DNA from: Paramarasmius palmivorus
Lineage: Eukaryota; Basidiomycota; Agaricomycetes; Agaricales; Marasmiaceae
Direction: 5' to 3'
Assembly (NCBI GenBank): GCA_037176845.1
Contig: JAYKXP010000031.1
Location: forward strand, 434,001 to 498,000
DNA length: 64,000 bases
A model generated the notes under the pieces. It was not told the origin of the DNA, made no database searches, and worked only from the letters and a program-made list of their open reading frames with translations. A program made the position numbers and the translations under genes. Each line of letters starts with the position of its first letter. The first letter of the stretch is position 1. Shown piece by piece: positions 37,490-49,650 of this stretch.

Positions 37490-39120
37490 ATGCCTGCCCT
37501 GGTGTTTTATAATGGCGAGTCCAATTTATGGTCGTACATCCGATACCTTGTCTCAAGCCCTAGCGTTACAGCCCTTGTACCAGTAACCCATATCTGGGAA
37601 CGGAACAATTTCTCGCCGATGTTATATACTTATTTTTCCTACCAAGTACCGTGTTCAGATTATATACTCCACTGCTGTTGGCATTGACTGTTCTTGTTCA
37701 CAGGCAGTTGCGGTACAAGGCTTAGATTATACAATAGTACGTCGCTCTATATCGCTCGGTTATCTACAACTAATGTCTTTAATAGTTGTCTCAAGAACTT
37801 TGGTTTGAGCCAGAAACCGGTTTCCTGCGCAAAGGGCCCTTTGTCCGGGATTCTAGCAACATCAACTACGACCTCGTTGATCTATCAACTATTCTACCCG
37901 ATCAAGGTCTTCGTCCTTCTCTGACTCTCCAAACATGCAGCGAAACCCGTGTCCTTTTCGAATACCTCAATGGAACGCTCTCAATAAGCGACATCATTCG
38001 AGGCATCCGCTGGTCCACTAAAGCAGTCCTCGATTATCCAAATGACGAAGACGCAAAATCGATTCTATCATCTCTACCTGGCACGGTTTACCACCGAGCC
38101 TCTCTGGTGTTCGTCGCTCGATACCCGGAAGACAGGGAAATATGTTATTACGAGTTTTTGGAAAGAGTATCCATTATACCGGACGCTCTGCAAGGAACCG
38201 CGTTTTCAATGGATGATGGATCTATGAGGTATGTCTGGAATGGTGATACAGTGGGGATTTAGGCTGATTGTGATTTCAGGTTTACGTTGAAACCATTGGA
38301 TATGGGAGATCTAGAGTCGTTTAAGTTGTGTTATGACTTGCGGCCCTGGGAATTATGGACCGATTTTGCGTATTCATGGTTATCGCAGGCGCATGGGATT
38401 TTTAGCCAACTTAGGGTCGAAGAGGATGAATGGGGGCAATATTGCAAGTTTCGTTGTGGGCCTCTTTGACTGAGAGTACTGATGGAATCCTGATAGGTAT
38501 AATGACTAACTTTTGGCTCAATTTCGAACCTGTCAAGGAGCATGGGGCATCCCAAACATGTGTGGACCTGCCAGAGGGAACACTAATTTACCTTTTCATC
38601 CGACCCATTCCCCGCCCATGCGATGATGAAGACAGATGGGATTCCTGGCTGAGAGAGGTGAAGTATTACTGGTCGTTCGACTCTTGTGGGGCTGAAGAAA
38701 TGTCAGAGCACGAACGGCTGAATCTGGGGCTTCCTGCGTTTACGACCAAGATAGAATTGTGTCAGTATTGGTGGGATCGTGACGCCTACAATGTCATCGA
38801 GATGATCCATCGTTCTCGAGAATTTGAGCCTACATCGATGGAGTTTGCTACATCTGTCGGATACTCGATCATGGAGGTGGCAGGTAGGAAGCCGCGCTTT
38901 GAAGAATTAAATGATGATGGTGAGTTTGCAATCCTGTCTCCTTTACATAAAGTGACCTGATGTCGATGGAGATGTAGACGGTACTGGTGAAGCCATGGAC
39001 ATCGATGGTCTCACTTCGACATTTTCAGCGTTCAACGTCGACTCGGATGGCATGATTGTCAACGAAATGACTATCCCGTGCAACGAGCCGCGTTGTGATG
39101 ATGCTATGGAAATCGATTAA
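37490..39120 (+). CDS. Uncharacterised Agaricomycete protein
   Basis: The family is not recognised. The first in-frame ATG of the coherent exon chain is at 37490 (MPALVFYNGESNLW), but the exon extends upstream to an acceptor near 37443, so the true start may lie further 5'. Exon ends chain in frame: SYQ to AVAVQG (acceptor about 37705), YTI to LSQELWFEPETGF (37787), SMR to FTLKPLDMGDL (38280), and FR to IMTNFWLNFEP using the donor gttgtg after CKF. A last short exon encodes an acidic tail ending DDAMEID at 39120. The protein is about 480 residues, rich in Trp/Tyr/Glu, with no signal peptide, membrane helix or catalytic motif that I can name. The intact frame over six exons makes it a likely functional gene. 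It converges with the gene at 40292-42001. Confidence 0.65.
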
Positions 39121-40291
39121 GCCCAGTCCAACTTGCGTTCCTCACCTTCCCTTACTATCTTGTCCATTCTTCAGGTACAACGAGGAAAGCCAAGGACGAG
39201 CTCCGCGGTGCTGCCTGCTGCATGCTTCGCCTTCTTGCGGATTCTTTTGACAAGCACAAATATGTATCATTGATGTACTGGGTAGTATACAATACATTCC
39301 CAAATCTACGTATTGGCTACCGTTACTAATATTGAACATCGCATGGTGCCGCACGCCTTTCCGAGACCTGACTCTGTGCAGCGCCAACGAAGAGCATTTA
39401 CGCAACATCGAAAAATGCCTGGTGGTTGAAGAGGTCATCGTGGAAGAGAAGAGCGCTCAGGTCAAGAAAGCAAAGCCTCCGAACTGGCATTTGGGCCGGC
39501 GGTCCTACGGTCCTGCACACGCATCAGAGGAGCGTTTTCTGGGCCCAAGATACCGGCGATATAGAAGGGTAGAGTGTTGTCTGTTCAACTGATTTAGCAA
39601 AAGCAGCGCGGCTTTTGGGCACTGATGTTCATCGGCATGGTATGTAAGGCGAACACTGATGAACGCGCATAAAGTTGTGTTGACGATGTTATTTTTGAAT
39701 TTTCACTCTCAAGACACTTAACAATAAGCACCGGTAGGGCCAGATAAACCGGCAAAACCCGATACCGAGAAATCTGGGATACGACTTTGAATAATTGTTT
39801 GTCCATACAGGAACCAGCAATGTGTATCAATGTACGCTACTTGTCAACGAGTCCAACCCGCCAGTCCTGAAAAGGATATTTACATTCCCGAGTTCGATGA
39901 ATAGATGCTAGAAAGCCAATAAGCGACAATGAACTGCAAGAGAACGACGCAACGAAAACCGACACAAGCTGTCTCCCCATCTGCCGTACCCCAGACACGG
40001 AAAAACCTGACACTGGCAGCGATTAGAGCCTTGGGTGCCATATCAGTCAGGGTAGCAATGTGGCCTCTATACACAATCTGATATAGGTATTGAGCAAGGA
40101 CAAAGAAAAGCAGTTCATATGCTTACCCTAGTCCTACACGTCACGTACGTTGTTACTAGTCGGGAATGGGTCGGAGTAACCCTCCGACGGGAACGAGTTC
40201 ATGAGGTGTTATTTGATACACTTGTACAAGAAAGAATCGGCTACTATGCCGATTGTTAGTATATTACATCACTGAAATACTATGGAAGATT
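39121..40291. other. Convergent intergenic region
   Basis: Nearly 1.2 kb lies between the 3' ends of two convergent genes. Open frames at 39142-39438 (minus) and 39332-39592 (plus) overlap each other and show no motif. I see nothing supportable beyond probable 3' UTRs. Confidence 0.5.
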
Positions 40292-42001
40292 TTAGGGCAG
40301 TGTGGGGTCTGTGTCTGTGGCCAAGGAGGTCAGGAAGGAATCGTTTTCTTATGATGGATACTTACGGAGATGTATCTGCAAACCCAATCGCTGTAGTTGT
40401 TCAACATCACCGTTCACAAGTTGATTGTCCTTTAGATTTGCTCGGTGCGGCGACATAGTCACGATCAGTAGCACACCGATACGTGGGATGTCGTTGGGAT
40501 TGTCAGTCGGAATCGACATTAGACGCAACTGAATCTGCTGAAATGAGATACATGTGGCACGAATAATCAATAACTTCTTACCCTTGCTTTATCATCCTTG
40601 ACAGCTGGCATCTTAAGCAGCGTTTCGAAAGCAAACGAAGTAACGGCTGCCGTGGGCAGAAGATTTGGTGGGGTGTTCATGTCACACCGAGAATCGATTG
40701 CACCTTTATACATGGCAGCCGCGACCTTTTTCCATGGAGAGTCGGCGGCGAACACCTTTTGATATATTTTGGAGAGCTCTTCGATGGTTTCGTGATCTCG
40801 CTCCCTTTGAGATATGAGGATACTGTCGACAGTGCCGTGTCTAGGCTGATCCCAGCTTTTCAATAGACTTCTACTGATCTCCATCTTCACGCTCGGTGCC
40901 AGAATATAAGGAAGGCGTAGTCGCCTCGCAGCAAGAAAGTCCGAGCATATTCGATGGCTTTTGTCGGACGGTAGAAGGAGCTGCCAGGAGTGAGATCGGA
41001 ATAGAGAGGTATGACCAGCCATTAGCAAGTCTGGAACTGCCAGAGGCGGCAATGGGACCACAACACAAAGGTCGTCGCCGACTCGACGAGGAAGAACCGT
41101 CAAATCATTGGTGACGTCCAAAAGATCGTACATCGTGAGAACGGGATTGACAGTAAGGTTGTCAAAACCCAAGTATGCCGATGGAACCTTGATGTTCGCT
41201 CCTGGCTTTCGAGTGGTATCTAGCGTCGAGTTGTCCAACAGCGTGAGCTGGGGATATAACATGAACATCTCGGTTGCAGTAATAAACGTCATCATCATCG
41301 CTGAATAGAATAATAAGACGGTGACTGTAGATCAGATACAACATTACGCACTAGAAGTGGAGTTCAGAGTTATTTCCAGAGGGTGCGATCTTGCCGATAC
41401 AATCTCCACGACATGACCTTCATCGTTTATCAGACGATGAACGTCGGCGACATATGCTCCGTCGTTGGTGGTTCTCGGCGGTTGCAAGGTCTGGAAGGCG
41501 ATATGGCCGGTAGAACTGTCAGCGCGTTGAGGGACACTGACGGTCTGACGCGCGGCGGTGTTGAATCCTTTGTCGTTGAAGAATCTGACCATCTCTTTGT
41601 CGGCGTCGCGGAGCTTGGGCAAGTAAACGTGAAGAGCATTGTTCGGCGCGGAATTGGTGAAAGCTTCGATCGCCGTTGGTCCTGAGACTATAGCGCCCAA
41701 AGCCAACTGTTTCTGGCGAAAAAGTTCCTGATCTGGGCGGGATAGAAACTTGTCTAGGACGCGCCGATACTTCTCGACTTGATAATTGACGAGGCCTTGC
41801 TTGAAGTCTGGGTGGAAGGACGACACGGTATCGATGTCGAGTGGCTTTGCCAAAATACTTGCTGTGTAGTTTGTGCTGTAGCGCGCTCGTTAGAGACGGA
41901 GCGAAGAGTAGAAGCAGTATTACGCACATGGGACCTTCGTCCTCCTTTGTATTCTGTGACGCTTCCCAGTTGGCTGGCATTCCTCGATTTCGGTTGAACA
42001 T
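40292..42001 (-). CDS. Uncharacterised spliced protein, about 490 aa
   Basis: Not recognised. The ATG at 42001 starts a short exon ending EDEGP, which splices through a gtgcg intron into TNYTASILAKPLDIDTVSSF. The next join gives LNST to TMMMTFITATEMF, then a long exon (about 41295-40586), then DKAR to QIQLRLMSIPTDN, and a last exon ending HTDPTLP with TAA at 40292-40294. All joins keep frame, so the gene is probably functional. The protein is soluble in composition with a conserved-looking core (KVPSAYLGFDNLTVNPVL, DDLCVVVPLPPLAVPDLL, RLPYILAPSVKMEIS). There is no signal peptide and no recognisable nucleotide-binding or metal site. The two central blocks could form an alpha/beta fold, but no family can be named. 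Confidence 0.68.
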
Positions 42002-42809
42002 GGTTGTATCGTGTGGGGGAAGAGGTAGAAAGGGAGCGAGTTTGGATGTACGTATTTATCTGTGTTCCTGTGCCATCGCAAACGCAAACAAACCACTTGA
42101 GGGGAGGTTGGATTGGTAGACGGATAGCGGAGAGTATTGAATGAGTGGCAAAAAAAGAAGTTGATTAGCAGACATTACGAAGTAAAAACGAGTGTACGTA
42201 CAAACACGAGGCGGAAGGGAAACGAAAAAGAAATTCCTAGCCGGTTGTCTCCTGAATGGAGGTTCCAGGACGGCGGTATTTACTTCTTCATCGATGTTGA
42301 TTGGATTGAACGGATGCGACAATGAAAGCACCTCCCGCGCCGAGAGAGAGAGGCAGAGAAGGAAATTCAAACAAAAAAAAAAAAATCACGTAAATCGGAA
42401 GCTTCACGGAAGATACCGTCTACTTCGATGGCCGGAACGCGGAGTCTTGGTGTGTTCCGCGCTGCCAGCAGGCCCGAAAGTCCCCCAGGGGTCCGTTCGC
42501 AAAGTTGGACAAATTTTCTGAAAATTCTCGGACCTTTTCACAGTATTGTAGTATACTCACTCCGATAAGATTAACATCCCCGAGGTCCGCAGAACGCTGC
42601 TGTTAAAGTTCGTGACTATGAGTGGGCGCCATTTTCAAAACGTCTGAGTCAGCTGTTAGCGCCCAACAACCTTGACCTCCGTGAACTCGCTATCAGCGCA
42701 AAACCTTGAAGATGCGGCGAATATTGCAACGGAATTTATATATAGTAGGCCTGACTCTCCTCTAATCTTACCGAGGTATAAATGAAGCCTTGAAACAGGT
42801 CTAGAGAAC
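42002..42809. other. Intergenic region, promoter side
   Basis: About 800 bases upstream of the minus-strand gene ending at 42001 and of the decayed kinase. It contains an A-rich run near 42373-42385. No coding potential beyond short frames; presumably divergent promoters. Confidence 0.5.
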
Positions 42810-44826
42810 TTGCTACAGGAAGGGAAACACTTGCTCGAGGAGATTCTACACAAAGAGAGCAGAGCTCAATGTGAGTCCTCAAACAACCACCAACATACCC
42901 AAATCTTATACTCTCCGAAGCTTCAACAACAGATTGTTTTCGACAACGCCCGGTGGATTAAACATTCTCTATGGGGCAACACCCTATCCAGCTTCGTCAG
43001 CGCCTCACCCTCACCTTCCCCGTCATCCTCAACGAAATCTATCAACCATCTCCCCACACGAATCAAACTGAACTACGCCGAAATCGAGCCACTTTCAAAT
43101 GAAAAGATTGCCATCTCACAGCGGATCGTCGAGCTTATCTCACGCACGTCAGCTCGTTTGGATGTCGACCTAAACAAAGTCAGACAATTGCAGGGAGATA
43201 CGCATCCCGTGGAGACGTACAGTGCAAAAGGAGTACTGAATAAGAGTTCGCCATTGAATTTGGTTTATGCGATTCCGACGAGGAGTCTGCGGCTGTTGAG
43301 AGGTCTAGGGGCTTGTCAGTGCGTCTCTGTCTTTCTTAGGGCACTGAGATGTCTGATTGATGTGCAGATTCTTTCGAAATCGAATGGCAAGATGAAAAGG
43401 GACTCAGTTATGAGCTCGAGTTTTCGTCAACTTGTGAAGCACAGAACGAGCAATGGCGTTCACTCCTTCGGATATGCATGTCCTCGATATACCAAGGAGA
43501 TACTGAATCGGAAGCGGACGAGCTTGAGGACGTAGAGCCAGAGGAAGAGATTGTATTCTCATGTTGGTTCCATCTAAGCTTTTCTTTGTTCGTTCGTTGA
43601 CCCTACGACAGAGAATGAATGTCTCGACGGTAGAAGACATTCGTATCTGCGTCCGTGGAGTCTTATAGCAAGGAAGGGTGCACGTTCCGAGACATCTTCA
43701 TTCATTCAACAAGAGTTATCCGAGGAAGAGAACCTATTGAGTCCTACACTCTTACCGAGGCTATTTGAGCGCTCCGAGAGCCCGGTATCTATACACCAAC
43801 CACTCCCTATGCGTATTCTGGACGAAAAGGTTCTGTTTACTCCATCTCTTGAGGGGTCTTCCCGTGAGTTTGCATTTTACACATGCAAGCATCTGGGAAG
43901 AATAACTTACGTGCTCTAGTCAACGCAGACGATGATATACCATCGTTTAGTACCGGTAAGAAAGTCTGACATTGTCGAGGCTGCTGCATGTCTGATAAGC
44001 ACTTTCACACAGGTTGCTGTGAAGGTTCATCGTTCTGCTACCCTCTCGGAAGAGACGAAAGAAAAGATGAGAAAGGTACGGTACTCCTACTATATATGTC
44101 ATCCGTTGACAAATCTTCGACTCGTAGAAACTCTCCCGAGAGCTGGAGATTCAGAGAAAATCTGAATATCCCAATGTCCTTTCCCTGTACGGGATCGTAT
44201 CCGATTTCGGACCTTATGATTCGATCGTCTGTCCGTGGCACGAGAATGGGAGCGTCAGTCGAGATCTAGAAAGGCGTGGAGATATTCTTTCCATAACAGG
44301 TCGACTACAGCTGGTGAGTGTATACACAACCGCCCGTGCTGCCGTATACTCAGTTTTGGTTATAGTTATGTGAAGTTGCGGAAGGGGTTAGCTGTCTGAT
44401 CGTACTTTCAGTGCACTCCTTTGACGTCGTTTACGGCGATTTGACCGGTGTAAGGTTATCTGTCAATTACAGTTATAGTACCGAGCTAACTCTTCAACAG
44501 TCCAACATCCTGATTAACTGTCGCGGTCAAGCTTGCTTTTGCGATACTTTCGCTTGTTGAGCATCATGGCTGAGTTTGCCGACTCGTATTCTGCTTCCTC
44601 GATAAGTGGGCCAATTGGGTGGGCAGATGCGTCACTGTCCAAGTTTCAAATGGAAGGTAACAGTCAACCTCCGGATCTATTCACTGGGGAGTGTGATGCT
44701 GGAGGTATGTTTCTGATGTCGGAAGGTTGTTCCCTGCACATCCATGATGTCAGATTCCTTTGGGTTATATACCATACCACTACGTACGAAACGAAAGACG
44801 TTTTTTCTGATCGAGTTGTGGAGTGA
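42810..44826 (+). pseudogene. Decayed protein kinase with N-terminal PH-like region
   Basis: The C-terminal half is an Agaricomycete tyrosine-kinase-like (TKL) protein kinase. VAVKVHRSATLSEETKEKMR carries the beta-3 lysine. LYGIVSDFGPYDSIVCPW and ENGSVSRDLERRGDIL follow. VVYGDLTGSNILI is the catalytic loop, with Y where H is usual. The DFG segment is broken: after ACFCD comes an extra codon and a lost base, giving a TGA at 44558-44560; one base out of frame the sequence resumes LLSIMAEFADSYSASSISGP. The Gly-rich loop expected before VAVK is not found. The C-lobe stops early, in IPYHYVRNERRFF at about 44755-44815. The N-terminal half (42810-43900) has a helical region (RIVELISRTSARLDVDLNKV) and a PH-like block (SFEIEWQDEKGLSYELEFSS). 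Several exon joins only fit imperfectly. The start is uncertain; a different frame starts MSPQTTTN at 42871. Confidence 0.7.
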
Positions 44827-46758
44827 AACATAACGGTAGAAAAGGTCGAGGTAACGGGTTGCAGAGACCGCGATGTAGAGACCTTGAGTCTTGAACGAAA
44901 TTCCTGGAAGAGGGGTTAAGAATGTAAACAGATTGAACCTCGAACATGAGAAAAACATACCTCGACAAGAGCGTGATGTTCGGAATTTTTGAAAAAGAAT
45001 AATAACGAACGCTAAATGAGCCAAATCACCTATGCAAACAGGTTAGCTTCGCAAGGCGATTCAGTTTGGAATGTCCGACGTACCGAACATACGGAAAATA
45101 TTCATGATAGAAGACTGGCAATGGGAATGAGTGCGTCGTCCCCAATATTCTTGACGTGATTCAAGGAACGTCCGCGGCAAACGTGACGAAAACCTTGTCA
45201 CACTTCCTGCTCTCAACCACCGTGGTCTGATTCTGTAAAACTTTCACGGTGAGTTTTTGGGTCTCTAAACTATTTTTGCAAAGACATTCTAGTAAAAGGG
45301 TCAACTTCATTTGCTACCAAGTCCCTGACTCAGAAACTGTACCTGCAATGTCCTTCCCAAGTTTCGTGAACCCTTGAAACGGTCTTTATCCTTAACGCCC
45401 TTTCGCAGGCTTCACGCTGCTTCACGGGACGTGCTGTAAGGCATGACTGACATCAGCAATATTGGCCCTATGTTGTGAGACTGCTGTGGTCTCCAGAACG
45501 ACGAGCAGGCAGCAAAATCTCTCAACGGCCGGTGATCAAACGGAGACTGCAGTGTATGAGAAGGACGAACGCCACTCCATGTCATGGATGCTATGATTGC
45601 TATCCTGGGTTTGCATGTAGCAGATTAAGCGCGCGGGGGATCTTGATGGTGAGTAGTAACTGGCTGGTTCCGTGTTCTGGTACTGAAAACGGCCCTCAAA
45701 TAGGTCCACTCAATAACGCATTCGAAGGACACTGCATACGGATGACTGAATTCGAATCCAGAGGGCTGATGTTCAAAGTTCAGTCCCAGACCGTCGAGAA
45801 CATCTCAAATGCTCTTCTGTCTGAATTACGGATCTTTCGGATGGCTGATTATCAGTCGGATCCGACTTGGACGTCGAGATTGAAGGCACAAAGTAAGCAA
45901 TGATTTCTTACCGCGCTATATCCAGCATCTGACCTCGATGACAGTGAAGATCGAGACTTTAGCTCGTGTGACACCAACGGTTTATCTCTGCCAAATCATG
46001 AACTTCCTTTCAGAGCACCGGAAATGCCAGGGAGTTAAAATACATCCATACGAGTGTTACACAATATCTCAACACATCTCACCGACAGAAGAAATCCAGT
46101 TAACGCCCTTCAGAGTCATCAACACACCAAGTTGCACTCGCCATCATTCTGCACGCTAATGGCACCCCGGGGCTACACTCTGTAGAAGTTACTCGCCGTT
46201 TTAGATCGTCTGGTGCATGCACAGCGTCACTCTTTCTCGAGTCCCTATCCACACTTCCAAATATGAATATACGTTGTTGCTTCATGCTCTTGGTGCGTTA
46301 GACAACCTGTCATGGGCAACTTGAATGACGGATTCTGCTCTATTCGGAGTCGACGATATTTATGTCCTGCGGGGGTTAGTGTTGAACTTAGAATCTCCAA
46401 GTTAATCGTTCCCGGGCGCATTCTATAATGACAATAGGATGTAAGGATCAGGCGATTATTTGGCCGAACTCCAGCGAATGAGTTGAAAATTTTGTCGGCG
46501 AATTTAAAGATTATTGCACTCAACGGATATACGGAGAACTCATCGGAGGCGTAAACTACCGGCGAAACACCATCGGAGAACCAGTCGGAGAGCTAAGGTA
46601 ATCTTCGTACGTAAATATTTGGTATTGTTGTGTTGACAGAAGAGAAGAGATGATGTTGCGTAATCATAACGAAATCGCATATAAATCGCTTGCATTGTTC
46701 TCTCTTCCTTTTTCCTTTCGCATCTAGCAGTCAGTTCCACGGTTGGAATAGGTTGACT
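44827..46758 (+). other. Gap with a possible coding remnant (about 45700-46310)
   Basis: Most of this 1.9-kb gap shows nothing. Between about 45700 and 46140 two open stretches join through a clean gtaagc...cag intron: a first reading ESRGLMFKVQSQTVENIS and then MKIETLARVTPTVYLCQIMN. Just beyond, in another frame, VALAIILHANGTPGLHSVEV continues to about 46310. Together they look like a gene or gene remnant with a frameshift near 46110. The family is unknown. The last 250 bases contain several CGGAG/TCGGAG motifs and lead into the promoter of the first zinc-cluster gene. Confidence 0.35.
46680..46686 (+). promoter_or_regulatory. TATA box of zinc-cluster copy A
   Basis: TATAAAT lies 79 bases before the ATG at 46759. 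The in-frame upstream start at 46690 is only 4 bases past the TATA box and so cannot be used. Equivalent TATA boxes precede copies B and C. Confidence 0.6.
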
Positions 46759-48215
46759 ATGGCATCCAGCTTCAGCAGACCCGAAGATCGCATCCCCCCT
46801 CCGATACCTCGTGCGAAGAAGATGATATACAATATGCCGGTTCGAACATATGTCGACGCTTCTATCATCGCTCGGTTACCAAAGAACGTGCAGAAGTGTC
46901 CTTTGTTTCCTGCTCCAGTTACGGTAATCCCTCCGCCACCACGACCTCGCACGGAGGAAGCAAGCGAGAACGACAACGACGACGAGTTTGCACAGAAAAG
47001 CGAAATTCGATTCGAGGCTATAAAGGTGTGGCTGAAAGAGAAGCAACACATCGAGGAGGCCAATAGAAAGCGACAGGAAGGAAGAGAGAAAAAGCTGAAC
47101 GAGTGGGTGTCATGGAGAGAGCGGTATGAAGCAGAAGAAGACAAGATGATCAATGAGTTTTTTGAGCAGGAAGCGAAGAGAAGAGAGGCAGAGACGAAGG
47201 AGAAGAAAAGGCAAGAAACGCAGAGGCGCGTTGCAGAGGTCGCTGATAGCAACGGGGACGTATCTAGGGACAAGAAAGGTACAGAAGTTAAAGTAAGTAC
47301 TTTTGTTGGTTTCGCTTTATACAGAACTTGAAAGAGATTTGCTTAGCCCAAGAAACGCGTGCTTGCTACTGACTCGAACGAAGGCGGATCGATCAAAAAA
47401 GCCAAGATTTCCCTCCCACCTATTGCTTCGGATGCCTTGCCTGAAGAAATAGAGGGAAGAATGTATTCCCGAGTCGAAGACGGATCAGGTGAGGAAATAG
47501 CGTTTGGCCAGATTGACATAACTGACTTCGAAGATTAGAGTGTGATTCCTGCACCAAATTACAGTACGCTTGCTGGATGCCACTTGACAATAAGGGCAAG
47601 AAATTCGTTTACCGTGCCTGCAAGTCTTGCACAGACTTAGACACCAAATGCACCTATGGAGGCGTGCAGTTGACGGATAAAAGGAAGCCTGTCCCTATGG
47701 ACATTATTGAGATCGACGACGACGATGCCGGGACGAACGAGAAGGAGAAAAGACGTTCATCTACAGTTATGACTCTCCGTTCAGGCACTAGAACTGGGAG
47801 TCAGGATTTAGGGTCGTTCATCGAGAGTATCTCTGAAACAATGAAGACCATCGGTAATGACGTTCGTCAACAGTGTGGAGAGCTCAACGGAATGAAGGCT
47901 ACTATTACGACGATTTCGACCGATATTACAGGGCTGCGGGAAAGCGTCGATCACTTAAGCTCGGTAGTGACTGCTTTGATAGTGGAGCTTCACCGAACCC
48001 AGACGAAGGTATCGATGCGCAAGGACCCGCGATCTTTATCGGAAAAACCTCGACCAAATTCCGCCGTGGCTGGCCACAGGAGGAAAGAGCAAGATAAGGA
48101 GAAACGGGAGGAGCAAGAGCAACAGGAGGAAAAAGAGGTGCAAGATGAAGTTGCAGCGTCGAGCGACAAGTCGGAGATGCTGGTGGATTACGGCTCAGTA
48201 AGCGGGGAAGACTGA
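46759..48215 (+). CDS. Zn2Cys6-like tandem paralogue A, 450 aa
   Basis: First of three tandem paralogues. Exons 46759-47292, 47347-47488 and 47539-48215 give exactly 451 codons. Architecture: an N-terminal proline-rich motif (RIPPPIPR, then VRTYVDASIIARLP and PPPPRPR), an acidic block, a long Glu/Lys/Arg coiled coil with EWVSWRERYEAEED (about residues 85-170), a basic nuclear-localisation-like PKKRVL and KKAKISLPPIASDA, then the cysteine cluster at C227, C230, C237, C253, C256 and C263. The spacing C-x2-C-x6-C-x15-C-x2-C-x6-C is that of Zn2Cys6 binuclear clusters but with an unusually long central loop. KCTYGG follows, then an acidic linker and a helical heptad-rich segment. The second intron falls right before the first cysteine. 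Inferred: nuclear DNA- or protein-binding factor. The internal position of the cluster is odd; fungal Zn2Cys6 regulators usually carry it near the N-terminus. Confidence 0.8.
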
Positions 48216-48355
48216 TATAATTGATTTCTATTTCTTTGACTGTAAATAAATTGGCTTGTTGCGGCGATTTCGAACAAAAATCAAAGTTCGGGTATGAGGC
48301 GTATTGTTTGGTAAAAGCACCGCACATTAACATTACGTCAACACATAGTAGGGAG

Positions 48356-48363
48356 TATATAAG
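48356..48363 (+). promoter_or_regulatory. TATA box of zinc-cluster copy B
   Basis: TATATAAG lies 76 bases before the ATG at 48432 and only 31 before the upstream ATG at 48387. The spacing favours the downstream start, matching copies A and C. Confidence 0.6.
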
Positions 48364-48431
48364 AGCGTTTCCTTCTGACTCGGGTAATGAACTTTGATCC
48401 CAAAATTGTCGATTGGAGCACGATGATTACC

Positions 48432-49650
48432 ATGGACAACGACTTCCGATTCGCAGAAGAACGCGTTGTTCCCCCGATTCCACATCGAGAAGGGTTCACA
48501 TTCCCTGCGCCGGTGCGGACATATACGAACCCGGATGTCCTGGATCGCTTGCCGGCAAATAGTCAGGAAGCGCCTCCGTTCCCAGAGTACGTTTCGCCCA
48601 AATCTACGCCACCGCGCCCCTATCCCGGCTCGCCGAAAGACAATGACGACGATGCCGAGTTTATACGGAGGAGTGAGTTGTACGCTCTGGCAGTTCGGTG
48701 TTGGTTGAGGGAAAAAGAAGGGGTCGAAGAGAGGAACAAAGTGCAAGCTGAAGAGCGGACGAGAATGGTCCGGGAATGGATAAAATGGAGAGAGTTGTAT
48801 GAAGCGGAGGAGGATGCACTAGTGACGGAGTTTTTCGAAGCGGAGCGGAAGAAAAGCGAACATCGGAGAAGGGAGCAACCTGCGACGAGAGTTGAACGTC
48901 AGGAGGAGGGGGATGATGTGCAAACCAAAATCAACGTATGTTCTGTAGCGATCCGCCGAATATTGATATTTAACCTTGTCCGACAGTGCAAGAGAAGGGA
49001 TTCTTCCGGTGAATGTGATGGAAAGAGGATTGGCAAGAAGGCGCGTCTTGTATTACCAAGTGTCGCTTCCAACGCGTCGAAAGTGGCATTCGACGGGAAA
49101 AGTTTTGCTCTAGTGCAAGATGGACAAGGTGTGTCTGACTAGGAATATCTTTTGTTTTATTCACGTTTCCGTAGAATGCGACCGTTGTGCAAAGACTTCT
49201 CTTCCGTGCCTTATGCCTCTCGACCAAACAGGGAAGAAGTTTGCCCAGGGTTCATGTCGTAATTGCGGGAAAAGGCACACAAAGTGCACGTACGGGGGCG
49301 GGAGTCGCAGGCCGGAGCGCAAAAAAGCGCCTAATGTTATTGCCATCATTGATATAGACGAAGACAACGATGTGGCTGACGCCCAACACTGCACGAGCTC
49401 CGTGTCCGCTTGCTCCGACCAGACAGGAAAGACATTGAACGACTCGTTTGCTGTCCGGGCGGCGAAAGTCGCCGATAATCTCGAACACTACAGCAAGGGC
49501 CTAGCCGATGTTCAAGTTGGGCTCACGACGAGCTCGGCGCACGTCGTAGAGCTCCGCCAAAGAGTGGATAACTTGGCTTCGATCATCACTGTGTACTTGG
49601 AGGAACGAGCCCAACCCTCCTGGCCGGATGGGAGCAACATTATTCTTTGA
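48432..49650 (+). CDS. Zn2Cys6-like tandem paralogue B, 373 aa
   Basis: Second copy. Exons 48432-48935, 48987-49128 and 49175-49650 sum to 374 codons; exon 2 is 142 nt, as in copy A, and introns fall at the same places. Start chosen by alignment: all three copies have M followed by 15-17 residues and then PPIP. An in-frame ATG at 48387 would add MNFDPKIVDWSTMIT but lies next to the TATA box. The order is the same: VVPPIPHREG, VRTYTNPDVLDRLP, an acidic NDDDAEF, a coiled coil with EWIKWRELYEAEED, basic KRIGKKARLVLP, then ECDRCAKTSLPCLMP and SCRNCGKRHTKCTYGG. Cysteine spacing is C-x2-C-x6-C-x15-C-x2-C-x6-C. The C-terminal helix is shorter than in A and C and the protein stops soon after it, so B lacks the acidic tail. 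Role inferred as for A. Confidence 0.8.

Noticed and set aside
42377..42386. Short A run as a possible retroposon tail
   Set aside because: Only about a dozen A with no flanking duplication; ordinary slippage.
45745..45765. tRNA B-box-like TTCGAATCC
   Set aside because: No matching A box or cloverleaf arms at the right distance, and it falls inside an open coding-like stretch.
46731..47273. 180-codon Ser/Phe-rich frame antisense to paralogue A
   Set aside because: It is the complement of the Glu/Lys coiled-coil codons; similar antisense frames occur in paralogue C (50228-50629), as expected from composition.
48387..48431. Upstream in-frame ATG of paralogue B as the true start
   Set aside because: It lies only 31 bases from the TATA box, at or before the expected transcription start, and would add residues absent from A and C; kept as an alternative.
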